From NCBI GenBank assembly GCA_022539475.1, contig VCMS01000121.1, positions 62,001 to 126,000 of the forward strand: a stretch of DNA of 64,000 bases. The letters are read 5' to 3'. How positions within the stretch are numbered: position 1 is the first letter of the stretch; every line of letters starts with the position of its first letter. The position numbers and the translations under genes are program-made. Positions 31,001 to 41,225 of this stretch are shown here, in pieces. The DNA is from Gracilaria domingensis (Eukaryota; Rhodophyta; Florideophyceae; Gracilariales; Gracilariaceae). The notes beneath the pieces are model-generated. The model saw nothing but the letters and a program-made list of their open reading frames with translations, had not been told where the DNA came from and made no database searches.

Positions 31001-32740
31001 GTCAACGTCGAACTGAGAGTCCTTCCTTCCTAGTACATCAGCGAGCGTCTTGCACAGCCTATCGGACGATTTTTCGCGTAGGAATTCCTCACGGGTGATT
31101 GGGGCGTGTTTCTCTTCCTCCACAGGAAGGAGGGTCTCCACTACCACTTGGTACGTACTGTCATCATGCCAATATCCCTTCAGAACTTCATTGACCTCGT
31201 GGTTCGCTGGTTCTATAGTAAAACATGGAATGTCGTCGTCCACTGGGTCAGTGTCCAATCCTTCGGTATTCAACCGGGACATTGCATCCGCCACTCGGTG
31301 CTTGACCCCAGGGCGGTACTGCACATCATACTCAAACTCCAAAAGTCTCAGGCGCCATCGGGCCAGACGACCCGATGCGTCCGCCAAACCTAATATCCAC
31401 CTCAAGGAGTCGTGATCCGTTCGGAGCGTGAAGCGCACACCATATAGGTAAGGACGTAGCATGAGCATACTCCAGACAACTGCTAGACATTCCTTCTCCG
31501 TTACGGTGTAGTTCTGCTCCGCTTGGTTAAGAGCTCTACTCCAATACCCAATGGGTGCGAGTTTGCCGTCTTCCTGTTCCTGCATTAGACAGCAACCTAT
31601 TTGAGCATCCGATGCGTCTGTATCCAGTGTGTACGGGAGTCCCGTTTTGGGCAATGCCAGTACCGGTGGGGAGAGAAGCGCTGCTTTCAGTATATAGAAA
31701 GCCTCTACCTCGTCATCTTCCAAGTGGTCAAAGTGTGTGGGCTGCCCTTTTGGAACCTCCGGTCCAGGGGTGCGGCTATCTTTGCAAACCCCTTGATGAA
31801 CCGTCGCTAGACGTTGCACAGGCTTATAAAGGATCGTATGTCCGTCTGTGACGTAGGGAGCTTCGCTTCCTGTACTGCTCTGATATTCCGTCTGGTCACT
31901 TCGAGTTTCCCGGGGCTTATTGTATGCCCTAGGTACTCTACCTCTTGGTTGAAGAACATACACTTTCGTAATTTGAGAGTTACGCCTGCCTCCTGTAGCA
32001 ACTGCAATACCACCTTGACATGCGAGAAGTGCTCCTCAATAGATCTTGAGTAGATGACTACATCATCGATATATACCAATGCGGTTGTCCACTTCACTTT
32101 AGACAATATAATGTCTAATGCCCTTTGGAAGGTAGCGGGGGCGTTTCGTAAACCGAACGGCATGCGTAAGAAGCGATACAGGCCTGCATGGCATGTAAAC
32201 GCAGTCTTATCACGGTCACCCTCTGGTATTTCGATCTGCCAATATCCGCAGTTCGCGTCCAGTGTGGTAAAGATGTTCGCATCTCCTAGGGAGTCGATGC
32301 ATTAGTCCATCCTCGGGATGGGATACGAGTCCCTCACCGTTACGGCATTCAGTTTTCTGTAGTCAATACAGAACCTCATACGGGTCTCTCCTCGTTTTTG
32401 GACTAGCACTACAGGGCTAGCCCATTCCGAGTTTGCCGGTTCTATAACCCCCTCACGCAGCATCCACTCCACCTCCTCCAGCTCTACCTCACGGGCCTTA
32501 TGTCCCGCGCGGTATGGCTGTTGGTGGATGGGACGGGAGTTCGATTTGAGGTCAATCCTATGCTGGGTGGCCTTAATGGCTCCCAGCTTGCCAGACCACA
32601 TGGTACTGAATGGCTCCAAGAGTCCGAGGATCCGAGCTCTGAGCTGTTCCCCTTCAAGTCCTATATTCACCTCCGTCTTCCAATTGGTCACTGGATCGAG
32701 CTCCAGTTTCTGGTCTTCTCGCTCAGCTCGTCGCTGCACC
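31000..32740 (-). pseudogene. Ty3 element 2: reverse transcriptase and RNase H
   Basis: SEWASPVVLVQKRG, FCIDYRKLNAVTVRDSYPIP, ALVYIDDVVIYSRS with the YIDD palm motif, then RNase H (TDASDAQIGC, VTEKECLAVVWSML, TDHDSLRWIL). Part of a fossil element. Confidence 0.85.
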
Positions 32741-32999
32741 ATATGGTCTGTTCGCGACGAATTCGAATTCGACGAATTGGCACTACCCCCCCCTTCCTAG
32801 TGTCCACGACCTCGTGGGACCACTGTGGTGTGATCGTAAAGATCGTACGGGGAGCCGGTAGGGCAAGACCAATTACGGTGTGCTTTGGCAACTTGACCGG
32901 GCGGTTGCTGAAGTTACTCAGGTAGACCTGAAACGGTTTTGTCGGTATGTTGTTGACTATACCATTCGCCATTAAGGTCATATGTCGTTCGGCCAACCA

Positions 33000-33560
33000 T
33001 GAATGGTTCTGAATAGATAACAGGCCAGGCTGTTGGCATGTCACCTTCACTACCGAGTGGTTCATAGGCAGTATTGTTACCGCCTTCGCCAGTCGCACCT
33101 TGTTGGAGAGTGTATTTTCTGGTACCGGTTGGTGTCGAGTGCTGTCCTCTTTCCGAGAGGCACCCTTGTGGTTACCAATAATGGCGATCTGGGGGCCATT
33201 GTTGAACAGAACTGTCTTAGAGCGTGGGAAAATTGCCCTGACGTGCTGGCCTATAAAGTTGTTCCAAGGATACAGTCTGTTGCCAGTTGGTTAACGACTA
33301 TGAAGCGAACTCGGACCTTCATGGTGTCAATCAATACCATTATGGTAAGCGCTCCCATGACGGTTGTGGTCTGGTGTTAGCGTCAACCAGTGGGTTAGTT
33401 AATGTACATGGCTGAAGCTTGTTCAATTGTCTGTCAGTTAGTAGTTTGGCATTCACCAGATTAGGTCTTGCCCCGGTGTCCAGGACAGTGACGCATGGTA
33501 CCAAGTGGTTGGAAGTAAACCCGAGGGTGACGTTTACCTTATAGTTACTATGCTTGAGAA
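33000..33560 (-). pseudogene. Ty3 element 2: aspartic protease region
   Basis: Active-site block VTVLDTGARPNLVNA near 33480, downstream of the gag zinc knuckle and upstream of the reverse transcriptase. Part of a fossil element. Confidence 0.65.
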
Positions 33561-33869
33561 AGCATATCGGTTCGGTGCCGTCCATGAGGCTCTCCTCCCC
33601 TGTAACCAATGGGTAATTGTCCATACTTGCACCACTTGGTTCTGGAAGGCCTTCCGTCTTCGGACAGTTGGGGAAGGCCTCTATCCCAACTGTTCGGCGT
33701 TTTCCGCCTGCGGGGCGGGAACCGTTTGGCCCTGCTCCGTAATGATGTGTACCTGATGAGGAGTGGCTGCGTTGGGTCGCGCATTTGCGTGTCCCGTGCC
33801 TGCGCTCCGCGTCGTGGGCCCAAATATATCCTGGTGGTTCTGCTGGCGAGCAGTGAGGAGAGCGTTCCT

Positions 33870-35944
33870 GTTCTGCGGAGCCACGCTCGGGCACGCTGTT
33901 GCCAAGTGGTGAGGCGATAAACAGAACCAACAGAGGAGATTACCGGTTGTGGGGTCCTTCATCGCGATCGACGACGTGCGCGATGGGGGACGACCTCCCG
34001 TAGGTACTGCACTCCGTTGCTGCGGGGGTGGTCATCTATCACCATATTGGTTGAATGGCACCGCTAGGACCGGGCTGACCGGTACGGATACCTGTGATAG
34101 TGGAGCTGAGGTTTGCCTCGAGGGGTGCTCGCTGGATAGCGAGCTGGACCAAGAGGTGTTACCGTGCGATCGAGTTGTCGGTTGTGCATGCACCAAGTGG
34201 ACTGGGTGACCCTGGGAGGCGTATTGTGTAGATGCCTCATCCGTAGTGGTCTCCTCTTCCTCTACGTCAAACACTGACCGCCTGGTTTTTCCTTTCTCTT
34301 TCAATGGTTTGCCAAGTGGTGCGGAGTCTCTCCTGGCCCCTGACCGACCGGTGTTGCCTAATCCCTGTGCATGGCGGGCTAGTGCGTTGTAGTCGACCGT
34401 GCGGTTGGTAGCTAGGTAGTTGCGAACCTGTGATCGGATAGACTTCGCCACGTTGTCGGCGTACATCGATTTCAACCTTTTGGTAGTAAAGACGCTTCCA
34501 CGGCGGGAGGCTAATGCCCATAGGGAGCGAGCGAATTCCAATTCGGTTTGTCCCGCGCGCTGGAAGTACGCAAGCACCTCTGCGTACGCCTCCTGAATAA
34601 CCTCATCGGTTGCATAGGTTTCCAGTAGGAAGTTGACCACCTGTGGATATGTCGTCAACATTTCCGTTTGGTCTTCGTCCACCGCCATGGTGTTCCCTTG
34701 GAGGCGGCTATGGAGCAACGCTCCAGCCTGACCAGTTAGGTAGAATTGAAACAACCACATGGCTGCTGCCTCTGAAAACCCATTCTGGTCACAAGCGATC
34801 TTGAACCTCTGAAGGAAGTCAATGATCGCAATAGGGTCATCCCCGCTAAAGCGAGTCTCACCCAGTTGGAAACGGAGCTTCCTATGATGCTTCGTTATCT
34901 TCTGAGCTACCTCTTTGGTATACTCAGCCTGTCTGTTCTCCAACCTATAGGTACGATAGTCAACCGCTTTGGTGAATCGTTGAGCGGTGTAAGCACCTCT
35001 AGGTCAGTCTCTTCGTCGGAAGTTGAATCCGAGTCATTGTACCTTTCGGTCTTACCCTTGCGGGCATTCTTCCCTTTCTTCTGGCGAGGGTCCTTCCTCT
35101 TGCGTCGTGACCCTTTACGGTCGTCGTCTCCTGACGAATCCGAATCGGTGTCTGAGGGCGAAGAGTCCGAGTCCGACCGGCGACTCTTTCTCTTTCCCCT
35201 TTTGGTTTTCTTCTTCTTACCATTTGGTTTGCGTCGACGCTCGTCTCCTGAGCTTGACGAATCTCCATCAGGGTCTCCACCACGTGGTCCTGACGGAGCT
35301 ACACCAGTGGGTTGGGGAAGGTATACATACCTCGGGCCCTCCATGTCCGGAGGCTCTGCCCCTTTCCCCATGCGGTCGATAAATCCTTCACCAATCGGTT
35401 GTGCAGGAAGGGTAGGATGGAGAATACCAAGTGGTTTGGTGGCTTCTGCTGCCGGCCGGGGGACTTGCTTCATGAGGGCGGCCTGGGCTACCATCTCAGG
35501 TTGAAGCTTGGCCCCCTGCTTTTGCAGAGCCAGCAGAACGAATCGGTCAATGTGTCCTCGTATCTCGTTCTCGAGGTACTGTAACACCACCACGGGTACC
35601 TTGTCTAGGACCTCCTGGGAGGCTCGATCAACTCCCACTCGGGTGACCTCGTCCAGGTCCAGTCGCGGCCCGACTGGCACCTCTATTTGGTCTACCACTG
35701 GGGTTGTTACAGGAGCGGGCTCCTCCGTTGCGGAGCCTGCTCCTTCGTCCACTTGGTCAGCCCGGGGAAGGGTCGAAGGGCCCCCAGCCTCTCGGTCTAC
35801 CTTCTTCCCCCTCGGTGGGCGTTCCTTCCGAATCAGGTCCTCCGGGTTATCCAACACCGGATAGGACACCGAACCCCGTACGGGGTGGCCACTTGGTTGA
35901 GCGCTCGGCGCCCTTTTCGGGTGACGCACGCTTCGTTTCTCCAT
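33870..35944 (-). pseudogene. Ty3 element 2: gag
   Basis: Starts MEKRSVRHPKRAP, with an Arg/Lys/Ser/Asp-rich middle (RKPNGKKKKTKRGKRKS, DSDSSPSDTDSDSSGDDD). A capsid-type region follows (RFSGDDPIAIIDFLQRF, WLFQFYLTGQAG). Near 33925 is a CCHC zinc knuckle (CWFCLSPHHLATAC), which element 1 lacks in recognisable form. Part of a fossil element. Confidence 0.75.
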
Positions 35945-36053
35945 TTAAGTAACTGATGTCGGAGCAAATTGCTTCGGCAACGGGAACCAAACCACTCAGG
36001 TATCTGGTGACTTCCAAATCCTCCCTGTCCAAAACCACTTGGTTTTCCACAAA

Positions 36054-36071
36054 TTCTAGGTCGGGAGACCA
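36054..36071 (-). other. Primer-binding site of Ty3 element 2
   Basis: Minus strand TGGTCTCCCGACCTAGAA, five bases inside the 5' LTR. It differs from element 1's site by one base in 18. The primer tRNA would end TTCTAGGTCGGGAGACCA. Confidence 0.75.
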
Positions 36072-36076
36072 AAGTA

Positions 36077-36647
36077 TGTGGTATAACCGGTCGGTGCGAG
36101 CTGTTAGTGGGGAGCCCTGCGTGGGCTCGACCCAGCGGAGGAGTGAAACGCGTGACACCTAATAGATCGGCAGCACCCGCCGTTGCCTATAGTGCACGGT
36201 GACCAAGTGGTAAATACGCCCGGACTGGTGTGCGGCAGGCACGTATAACCCTCGAGGTCAGCGAAACTATTAGAGGACTACTAGACTTACCAATTGGTGA
36301 CTGTAGAACCGAACTGGTGTCAAATTAGCCTAGTTGGTGCTTGCCTTTACCATTTGGTGTGGGAGGTTGGCGTCTCGGGGGTTTAGTACACCCGAGCGCC
36401 CCTCTGGCTCTCACGGACCTAGTGCCAAGTGGGCCACCGGGAGGTGCATTTGTGGTGCACCACCCCGGCCACATATCTACACTACCTAGTAAATATTAAT
36501 TCTAAATTGATGAAAATAAACTAATTAGTCCTTGCCATGCTTTTGCTTGAGCGTACCACGTGGTACAGTAGACATTCGTACCCAGATACACGAAACGTCA
36601 CCACTGGGTCTTGTAGAGCCCCCGTTGATCCCGCGAAATATACTACA
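36077..36647 (-). repeat. Right (5') LTR of Ty3 element 2
   Basis: 571 bp from TGTGGTATAACC to ATACTACA, the partner of 14619-15174. It contains four perfect ACCA-NN-TGGT palindromes (ACCAAGTGGT, ACCAATTGGT, ACCATTTGGT, ACCACGTGGT). Confidence 0.9.
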
Positions 36648-36652
36648 TGGTT
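36648..36652. other. Target-site duplication, right (TGGTT)
   Basis: TGGTT directly after the right LTR, matching 14614-14618. Confidence 0.75.
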
Positions 36653-37241
36653 GACCGACTATAACATTATCATCTTCGAAGATCGGTATGTCACTTCTCA
36701 GCCACAACACTTCTTCGTTCCTGTGCGACATTTTACGGAGAAGAACGATTATCAATGGCAGATTTAAGATTTCTGCAAAGTCTCCATTGCTTTGGTCGCT
36801 GAAGTTGTTAAGAACGTGAAGTAGATCAGCCATCGGGATGGACCGTTGCACCATTTTAACAGACAGAATCCTCATTTTTGTAGCCAGCTTTGCGTTATGA
36901 GCACCGAAAACATTTAACAGTTTGAGTTCAAGTTTGTATTTAACGTTGGTGAAATGTTTTCTTTTCAGTGCGCTTAACGCCTCCGCTGTTGTTTTGCATG
37001 CAGTGTCATCATTTGATGGTGTGTGCAAAACTTCTGTCTGACTGCTATGAATTCGAAGTGTTGCAATTGATTGGGAGAGTGGTAGAGCGGCACTGTGTTG
37101 TAGCACTTCGTTTTCTGCGCTCGCAGTGATGGTTTGTGGCAATGGGGGATACTCCATGGAGGTTGACGAGGTGCGGGTGGGTTTTGCGAGATAGGAGACC
37201 ATGCAGCAGCAAGGGGTAAAGTTTAGTTGACTGGGAAACAT
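36648..37241 (-). pseudogene. Unknown gene, 5' half (split by the 22-kb insertion)
   Basis: Minus-strand coding sequence, 198 residues from ATG 37241 (or 170 from ATG 37157, MEYPPLPQTITA) up to the LTR edge. The N-terminal part is Ser/Thr-rich; the end is helical: KRKHFTNVKYKLELKLLNVF, PLIIVLLRKMSHRNEEVLWL, then PIFEDDNVIVGQP at the junction. The next codon of the gene is found at 14613 on the far side of the insertion. Continuous helical coding up to the break, and continuity with the other half, argue for a once-intact gene of about 490 codons. A piggyBac-type MITE lies 125 bp upstream of the ATG. Confidence 0.65.
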
Positions 37242-37365
37242 AACGTTTCGCAGACAAGAAACAGACGTATTTTGCCATCACGCAAATATGTCAACAGCTG
37301 ATTGCTTGGATGCACGTTTCTTGGTTTCGTTTACAGATTTAGTAAATTTCTGGACGACCTCTTAA

Positions 37366-37703
37366 CCCTTTTGAGACGGTTGGCTTATGTCTAGCTCGCT
37401 AGACATAAGCGGAAAACATGATTGGGTAACCAACTATAACCGTTTGTTGTCAGCTTGCCACTTATCTGCTTGGCTTATGTTTAGCTCACTAGACATAAGC
37501 AAACTCTTTTGAATTGGCTACAAATTCAATCAATTTTAGATCAAACCAATAACATTCTAATTTCAGTACTACCTGTTTTCTAATCAACATAGTATTTTAC
37601 ATTACCTTTCCTTAGCCGCACAATCGCTTTATATTCTTTGATTTTCATTAACTATTTCTTATGTATAGCCCAATATACATAAGAATGCTGAGTCCCAAAA
37701 GGG
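37366..37703. mobile_element. piggyBac-type MITE
   Basis: 338 bp between TTAA at 37362-37365 and TTAA at 37704-37707. Ends are CCCTTTTGAGAC and, inverted, CCCTTTTGGGAC. No coding capacity. Subterminal hairpins are GCTTATGTCTAG/CTAGACATAAGC (37383-37410), a near copy at 37473-37500, and CTTATGTATA/TATACATAAG (37658-37683). Termini and hairpins resemble those of the autonomous piggyBac at 55695-59341, so that element's transposase family probably moved it. Confidence 0.85.
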
Positions 37704-39045
37704 TTAACTGGGAAAGAAAAACTCAAGATTGCTTAATAAAATTCGAACTAGCTCCAATTTTCCAACTTCTACGCGCACAACATATACTACGACTACAGTT
37801 TTAATTCAACATGTACAAAAAGGTTCAAATATATATCTCAACCAAAGTTAAACTTTCATTCTAAATATGATTCAACTTCAATCAAAACTTCTATCAAATC
37901 TAAAACTCTTCAACCACTTGAAATTGTCTTCATTTCTGCCCTAAATCCGCCTGAAAACTAGTATTTTTGAGGTGATATGATTCACGTTCGATTTTCATTA
38001 TTTTGAATCTTCAATGCTTTCAACTGCGCAATACTCATAATGAAACGACAATTTTAAACTATTTTCTACTATAGAAACTAGAAACTACAATGTCTACAAG
38101 CCGGAAACTGTGTTTACTGAGAAAAGAAATTGTAGAAGAATGACTTCAAAGCCAAGTACTAAATTCGGAATATTAGAACATCATACAAAGATGAGAGAAA
38201 GAAGACTTAAAGAAAATGATCTGTGTTATCTTTGAAGAGTCATAACCAAAGTTTTACGAAACAAAATCCTTTCCTTCTATTTTTGAATCAGGTAAGATAA
38301 TATTGGTGCTGAACCACTATCATTAATTTAAAGCAATGGAGTCGCGCGGTAATCCAAAACACGTGACTCATATATTCATACCTTAGTACAGGAAGATGCA
38401 TACTTAAACAATTCCCAATTTTGGCAGAAATTTACCTGTACTCAAGTGTGCTTTTCCTGGATTTTACCGCTTGGTAGACGCGTGTATGCCATGGCTTTTT
38501 GTTCACAGTACGCGAGGATAGGGGGTACATTTGATGCATAGAACTGGCCTATCTACGGGCACGCACCTCTGTGAGTTTGCACCACGTGTACCAAGTCAGT
38601 TATAAAATGCACGCAGGTTTTCCCAAATACGCGCAAGCGAATCTCTTTTTAGAGTAGATCCTGACACTCCCAAGTGTCCATTTCGTCGCATACAGCTATT
38701 TTGACTGTACTCTGCTCAGGCGGCGAACTGGCTTAATTAAGCGAAGTATGAAAACGCCATTTTGGTGATGGCGTCGGCGGTTACAGCCAAAGGGGGCAAA
38801 AACGATAAAAATAAAGTTTGCTCTCGTAGAGTACCAGTCCAATCGGACGAAGAAGCACTAGCCAAATATAAGCTTACGTAGATAGAGTGCGGCAGAAGCC
38901 AAACAGCAAAGCAGGAACACAAGAACAGAAGAGGGATACCAAACGATAGACAAGAAGATAAAGAAGAACAAACAAGGATAATATATGTAATGAGATATGA
39001 ATAGAAATGTGTCACAACTGGACAATGAAAGGAGAGACCTGTGCT
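37704..39045. other. AT-rich intergenic DNA, no gene seen
   Basis: About 1.3 kb of AT-rich sequence with no conserved frame. It becomes less AT-rich toward 38.4-38.7 kb. Confidence 0.6.
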
Positions 39046-39546
39046 CTAAAAGATAGTATTGTTCTTCTTTCTAAGTGTCGCACGATGACGGCGGCTCCTG
39101 TAGTGGACGCGCAGATCGTGGGCTTCAGAGAACCGGATGTCGCAAGCCCTGCAGTGAATGTCCAGCTCGGTGTAGCTTGCACGGCGCAAAGCTCTGCGAT
39201 GGCGACGGCCGGCTTGATGGACTTCAAGCTGACGCCGGCTCTGGACGTCGATGTCACAGACACGGCAGCGTTTGAAGATTCGCTTACGCGGCGGAGGGTT
39301 ACGACGGCGCTTCTCCTTCTGATGGGCTACACGAAAGATGTGGCGCTCGCGTGGCCCGTCAAGAGGCTGAACAGCCGACTTCTTTATCTGAGGAACGGGA
39401 TCGGGGACTTCTTCTATACGCTCGTCCGGATCGACCACGGACGAATACTCGCTGGATGAAACGATAGACCTTGGCACTTGATGTGAAACAAACGAAACGT
39501 TAGTAGTCACACAAAATGCCAAAAGAGTAGCTGTAGACAACTTACT
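39046..39546 (-). CDS. Small protein with two U1/JAZ-type zinc fingers; start codon made by splicing
   Basis: Two fingers with spacing C-X2-C-X12-H-X5-H, CRVCDIDVQSRRQLEVHQAG and CRACDIRFSEAHDLRVHYRS, near the C-terminus, separated by an Arg-rich linker and preceded by a basic stretch (KEKRRRNPPPRKRIFKR). This U1/matrin/JAZ class binds RNA, often double-stranded, and is usually nuclear. Upstream lies a good intron at 39477-39545 (69 nt): GTAAGT donor, TACTAAC branch point, CAAG acceptor. Splicing joins a final A of exon 1 to TG, giving ATG followed by PRSIVSSSEYSS and a protein of about 142 residues. Without splicing, translation could start at 39540, inside the donor site. The 5' untranslated part would cover the pyrimidine-rich 39.55-39.9 kb. 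No defects seen. Confidence 0.6.
   Translation of the reverse strand, partial: SKLSTATLLAFCVTTNVSFVSHQVPRSIVSSSEYSSVVDPDERIEEVPDPVPQIKKSAVQPLDGPRERHIFRVAHQKEKRRRNPPPRKRIFKRCRVCDIDVQSRRQLEVHQAGRRHRRALRRASYTELDIHCRACDIRFSEAHDLRVHYRSRRHRATLRKKNNTIF
39477..39545 (-). other. Predicted 69-nt intron
   Basis: Minus strand: CAAGA|GTAAGT at the donor, TACTAAC about 25 nt before the acceptor, CACATCAAG|TGCC at the acceptor. All three signals match strong eukaryotic consensus. An alternative acceptor lies 7 nt further on. Confidence 0.6.
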
Positions 39547-41155
39547 CTTGAACGATTGCCTCAGGGCCGTAGGTTAAGGACAACCTTACGCTGTATCACA
39601 CAGTGCGTCTAGCAACAACAGGTGCAAAGCAACACTATGTGAGGAACAGAATCGCAACGCGAAAGAACCAGCAAAAACAGGGGCCGAGGCCGAAACGGGA
39701 AGCAATAGAACGGATGCAGGCAGCAGAAGGCCGCCAAACAGCAAGAAACGGGGAACAAACGAAGATGACAACAACAACGGTAGTTCGGGCAAGACAGAAT
39801 GGCAGATAGAACAACAACAGCGAAAGAAACCAACGAAGGGAACAAAAGAGACAAGAAAGGCCAAACAAAGCGGATAATGAAAGGCAGAGTCACGCCTGCA
39901 CAAGGCTAACCCAATGGAAGGGTGGTGCAGACGCTTTGCCTACTCACACAGGACGAGCCCAGACAGAGGGTCAGTGTGAGTGGCAGTGAGCGAGGGAGGG
40001 CAGTGAGACCAGGCCGCCAAGGGGAGAAGTAGAGAGAGAAGTAGGGGATGAGGAAAGGTTGAGGACGACAAAGGGAGAAGGAGAGAGGTTGGAAGGTTGT
40101 GGTGGGGTAGGGGGGAAGGTCGTCGAAGGGAAGTGGTCTGGCCGGAGTTGAGTCGGAGGCGACTGCTCCGGCCCTTTTATGCACAACCGCACCGTCGATT
40201 CCAGGCGAGAATCGACGGTACGGTTGGCTTGGCCAATGGCTGCGTCGTATCCACCGTACTAGCCTATAAGAGGCGTAGGTGGTAGATACTTTAAGCGCAT
40301 ATGCCGCCACAGGGGGCGCCTACGCAACACAGTACACAGCGTGGAATGCACGTGTATTTGCGCAAGCGCAGGCGCCTCCTGTGGGTGACCACGAATTTGG
40401 CAATTGACAGCCGATGAGGTCGGGTGGTCAGCGTTGGAGCGCTCTCTGCCACTTAAGTAGACAATCTCATGTCGCCCTGCTTGTAGTGCGGCGCCTCTTG
40501 GCCACACGCAAGGTAGATTCTGCGTAGAAAACTAACTAAACCTAAGATAGGATTAACTATAATAAAGCATTTTTAAACTATATTCTGTATTCCCGCTGCG
40601 TTGGGCACAACGCATGAGTGTAGACACGCACATCTGTCCGTGTACCGTTTGACGCGCCACAAAGTACCTAGACACCCGTTGGATGGCGTAGAGATATGCG
40701 GTTGACATACTGTAGATTTAGTGGATATCCGTAAAATACACGTAAGATATCCCAAATAATCTTCCACAAATTTATTTGACTTCTCAGGATATGAGTTAGA
40801 TACCCCTGCCACATTCTTGATGTGCGAAAGATATGCTACTGCAGTAGACGTCCCTAGAACTGCCTCAAGAAGGAATTAAGAAACACGTATTTGGCCTATA
40901 TGTGTTACAAAATACCGCATGCAGTATTTTGTAGCAGTCCGTAGATTCTTTCGCTATTGTCGTTTTCAAACTGTATCAAAACAAGAATCACATCAAAGTT
41001 TGCGTGACAGTGGACGTGCAGCTGTTTGGCCCGTTCCAAGCACGGAAGGACACACTCGTCATCGTTGCTGCTTCAGCTCTCGCTCAATCCAAGGGCTCCG
41101 CGCGGTGAATCCGTGTTCCGCCTGCCAGCGAACCCATACTGCCCACAGCACCACC
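39547..41155. other. Intergenic, no supported gene
   Basis: 39.6-40.2 kb is purine-rich on the plus strand, probably promoter and leader of the zinc-finger gene. 40.2-41.1 kb has no frame resembling a known protein. Degenerate ATATCC/GGATAT-type words recur at 40680-40780 and resemble those flanking the piggyBac element at 59.35-59.47 kb. Confidence 0.45.
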
Positions 41156-41225
41156 ATGGCACGGCGGCTGCTTTCTTCCTTCGCCACGGCTGTGGGCCTA
41201 AAGCGATTCGGACGAAACACGCGCA

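Larger units (their letters stand above)
14619..36647 (-). mobile_element. Ty3/gypsy chromovirus-type LTR element 2, 22 kb with nested insertions (broken)
   Basis: Minus-strand Metaviridae element bounded by direct LTRs (14619-15174 and 36077-36647) and by TGGTT on both outer sides. Gag-pol occupies 29393-35944. Downstream of pol, an opposite-strand gene (about 26.5-29.3 kb) carries the element's own palindromic word. About 15.4-26.1 kb looks like later insertions or captured DNA. It is broken, with roughly eight breaks in gag-pol. By eye the LTRs differ at about 21 of 556 positions plus one 15-bp indel, near 4 percent. It is thus neither brand new nor ancient; no calibrated rate is available for absolute age. 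It splits the gene whose parts lie at 13745-14618 and 36648-37241. Confidence 0.75.

Noticed and set aside
39007-39459. Plus-strand frame opposite the zinc-finger gene
   Set aside because: The minus strand carries two perfectly spaced zinc fingers and intron signals; the plus frame shows nothing conserved.
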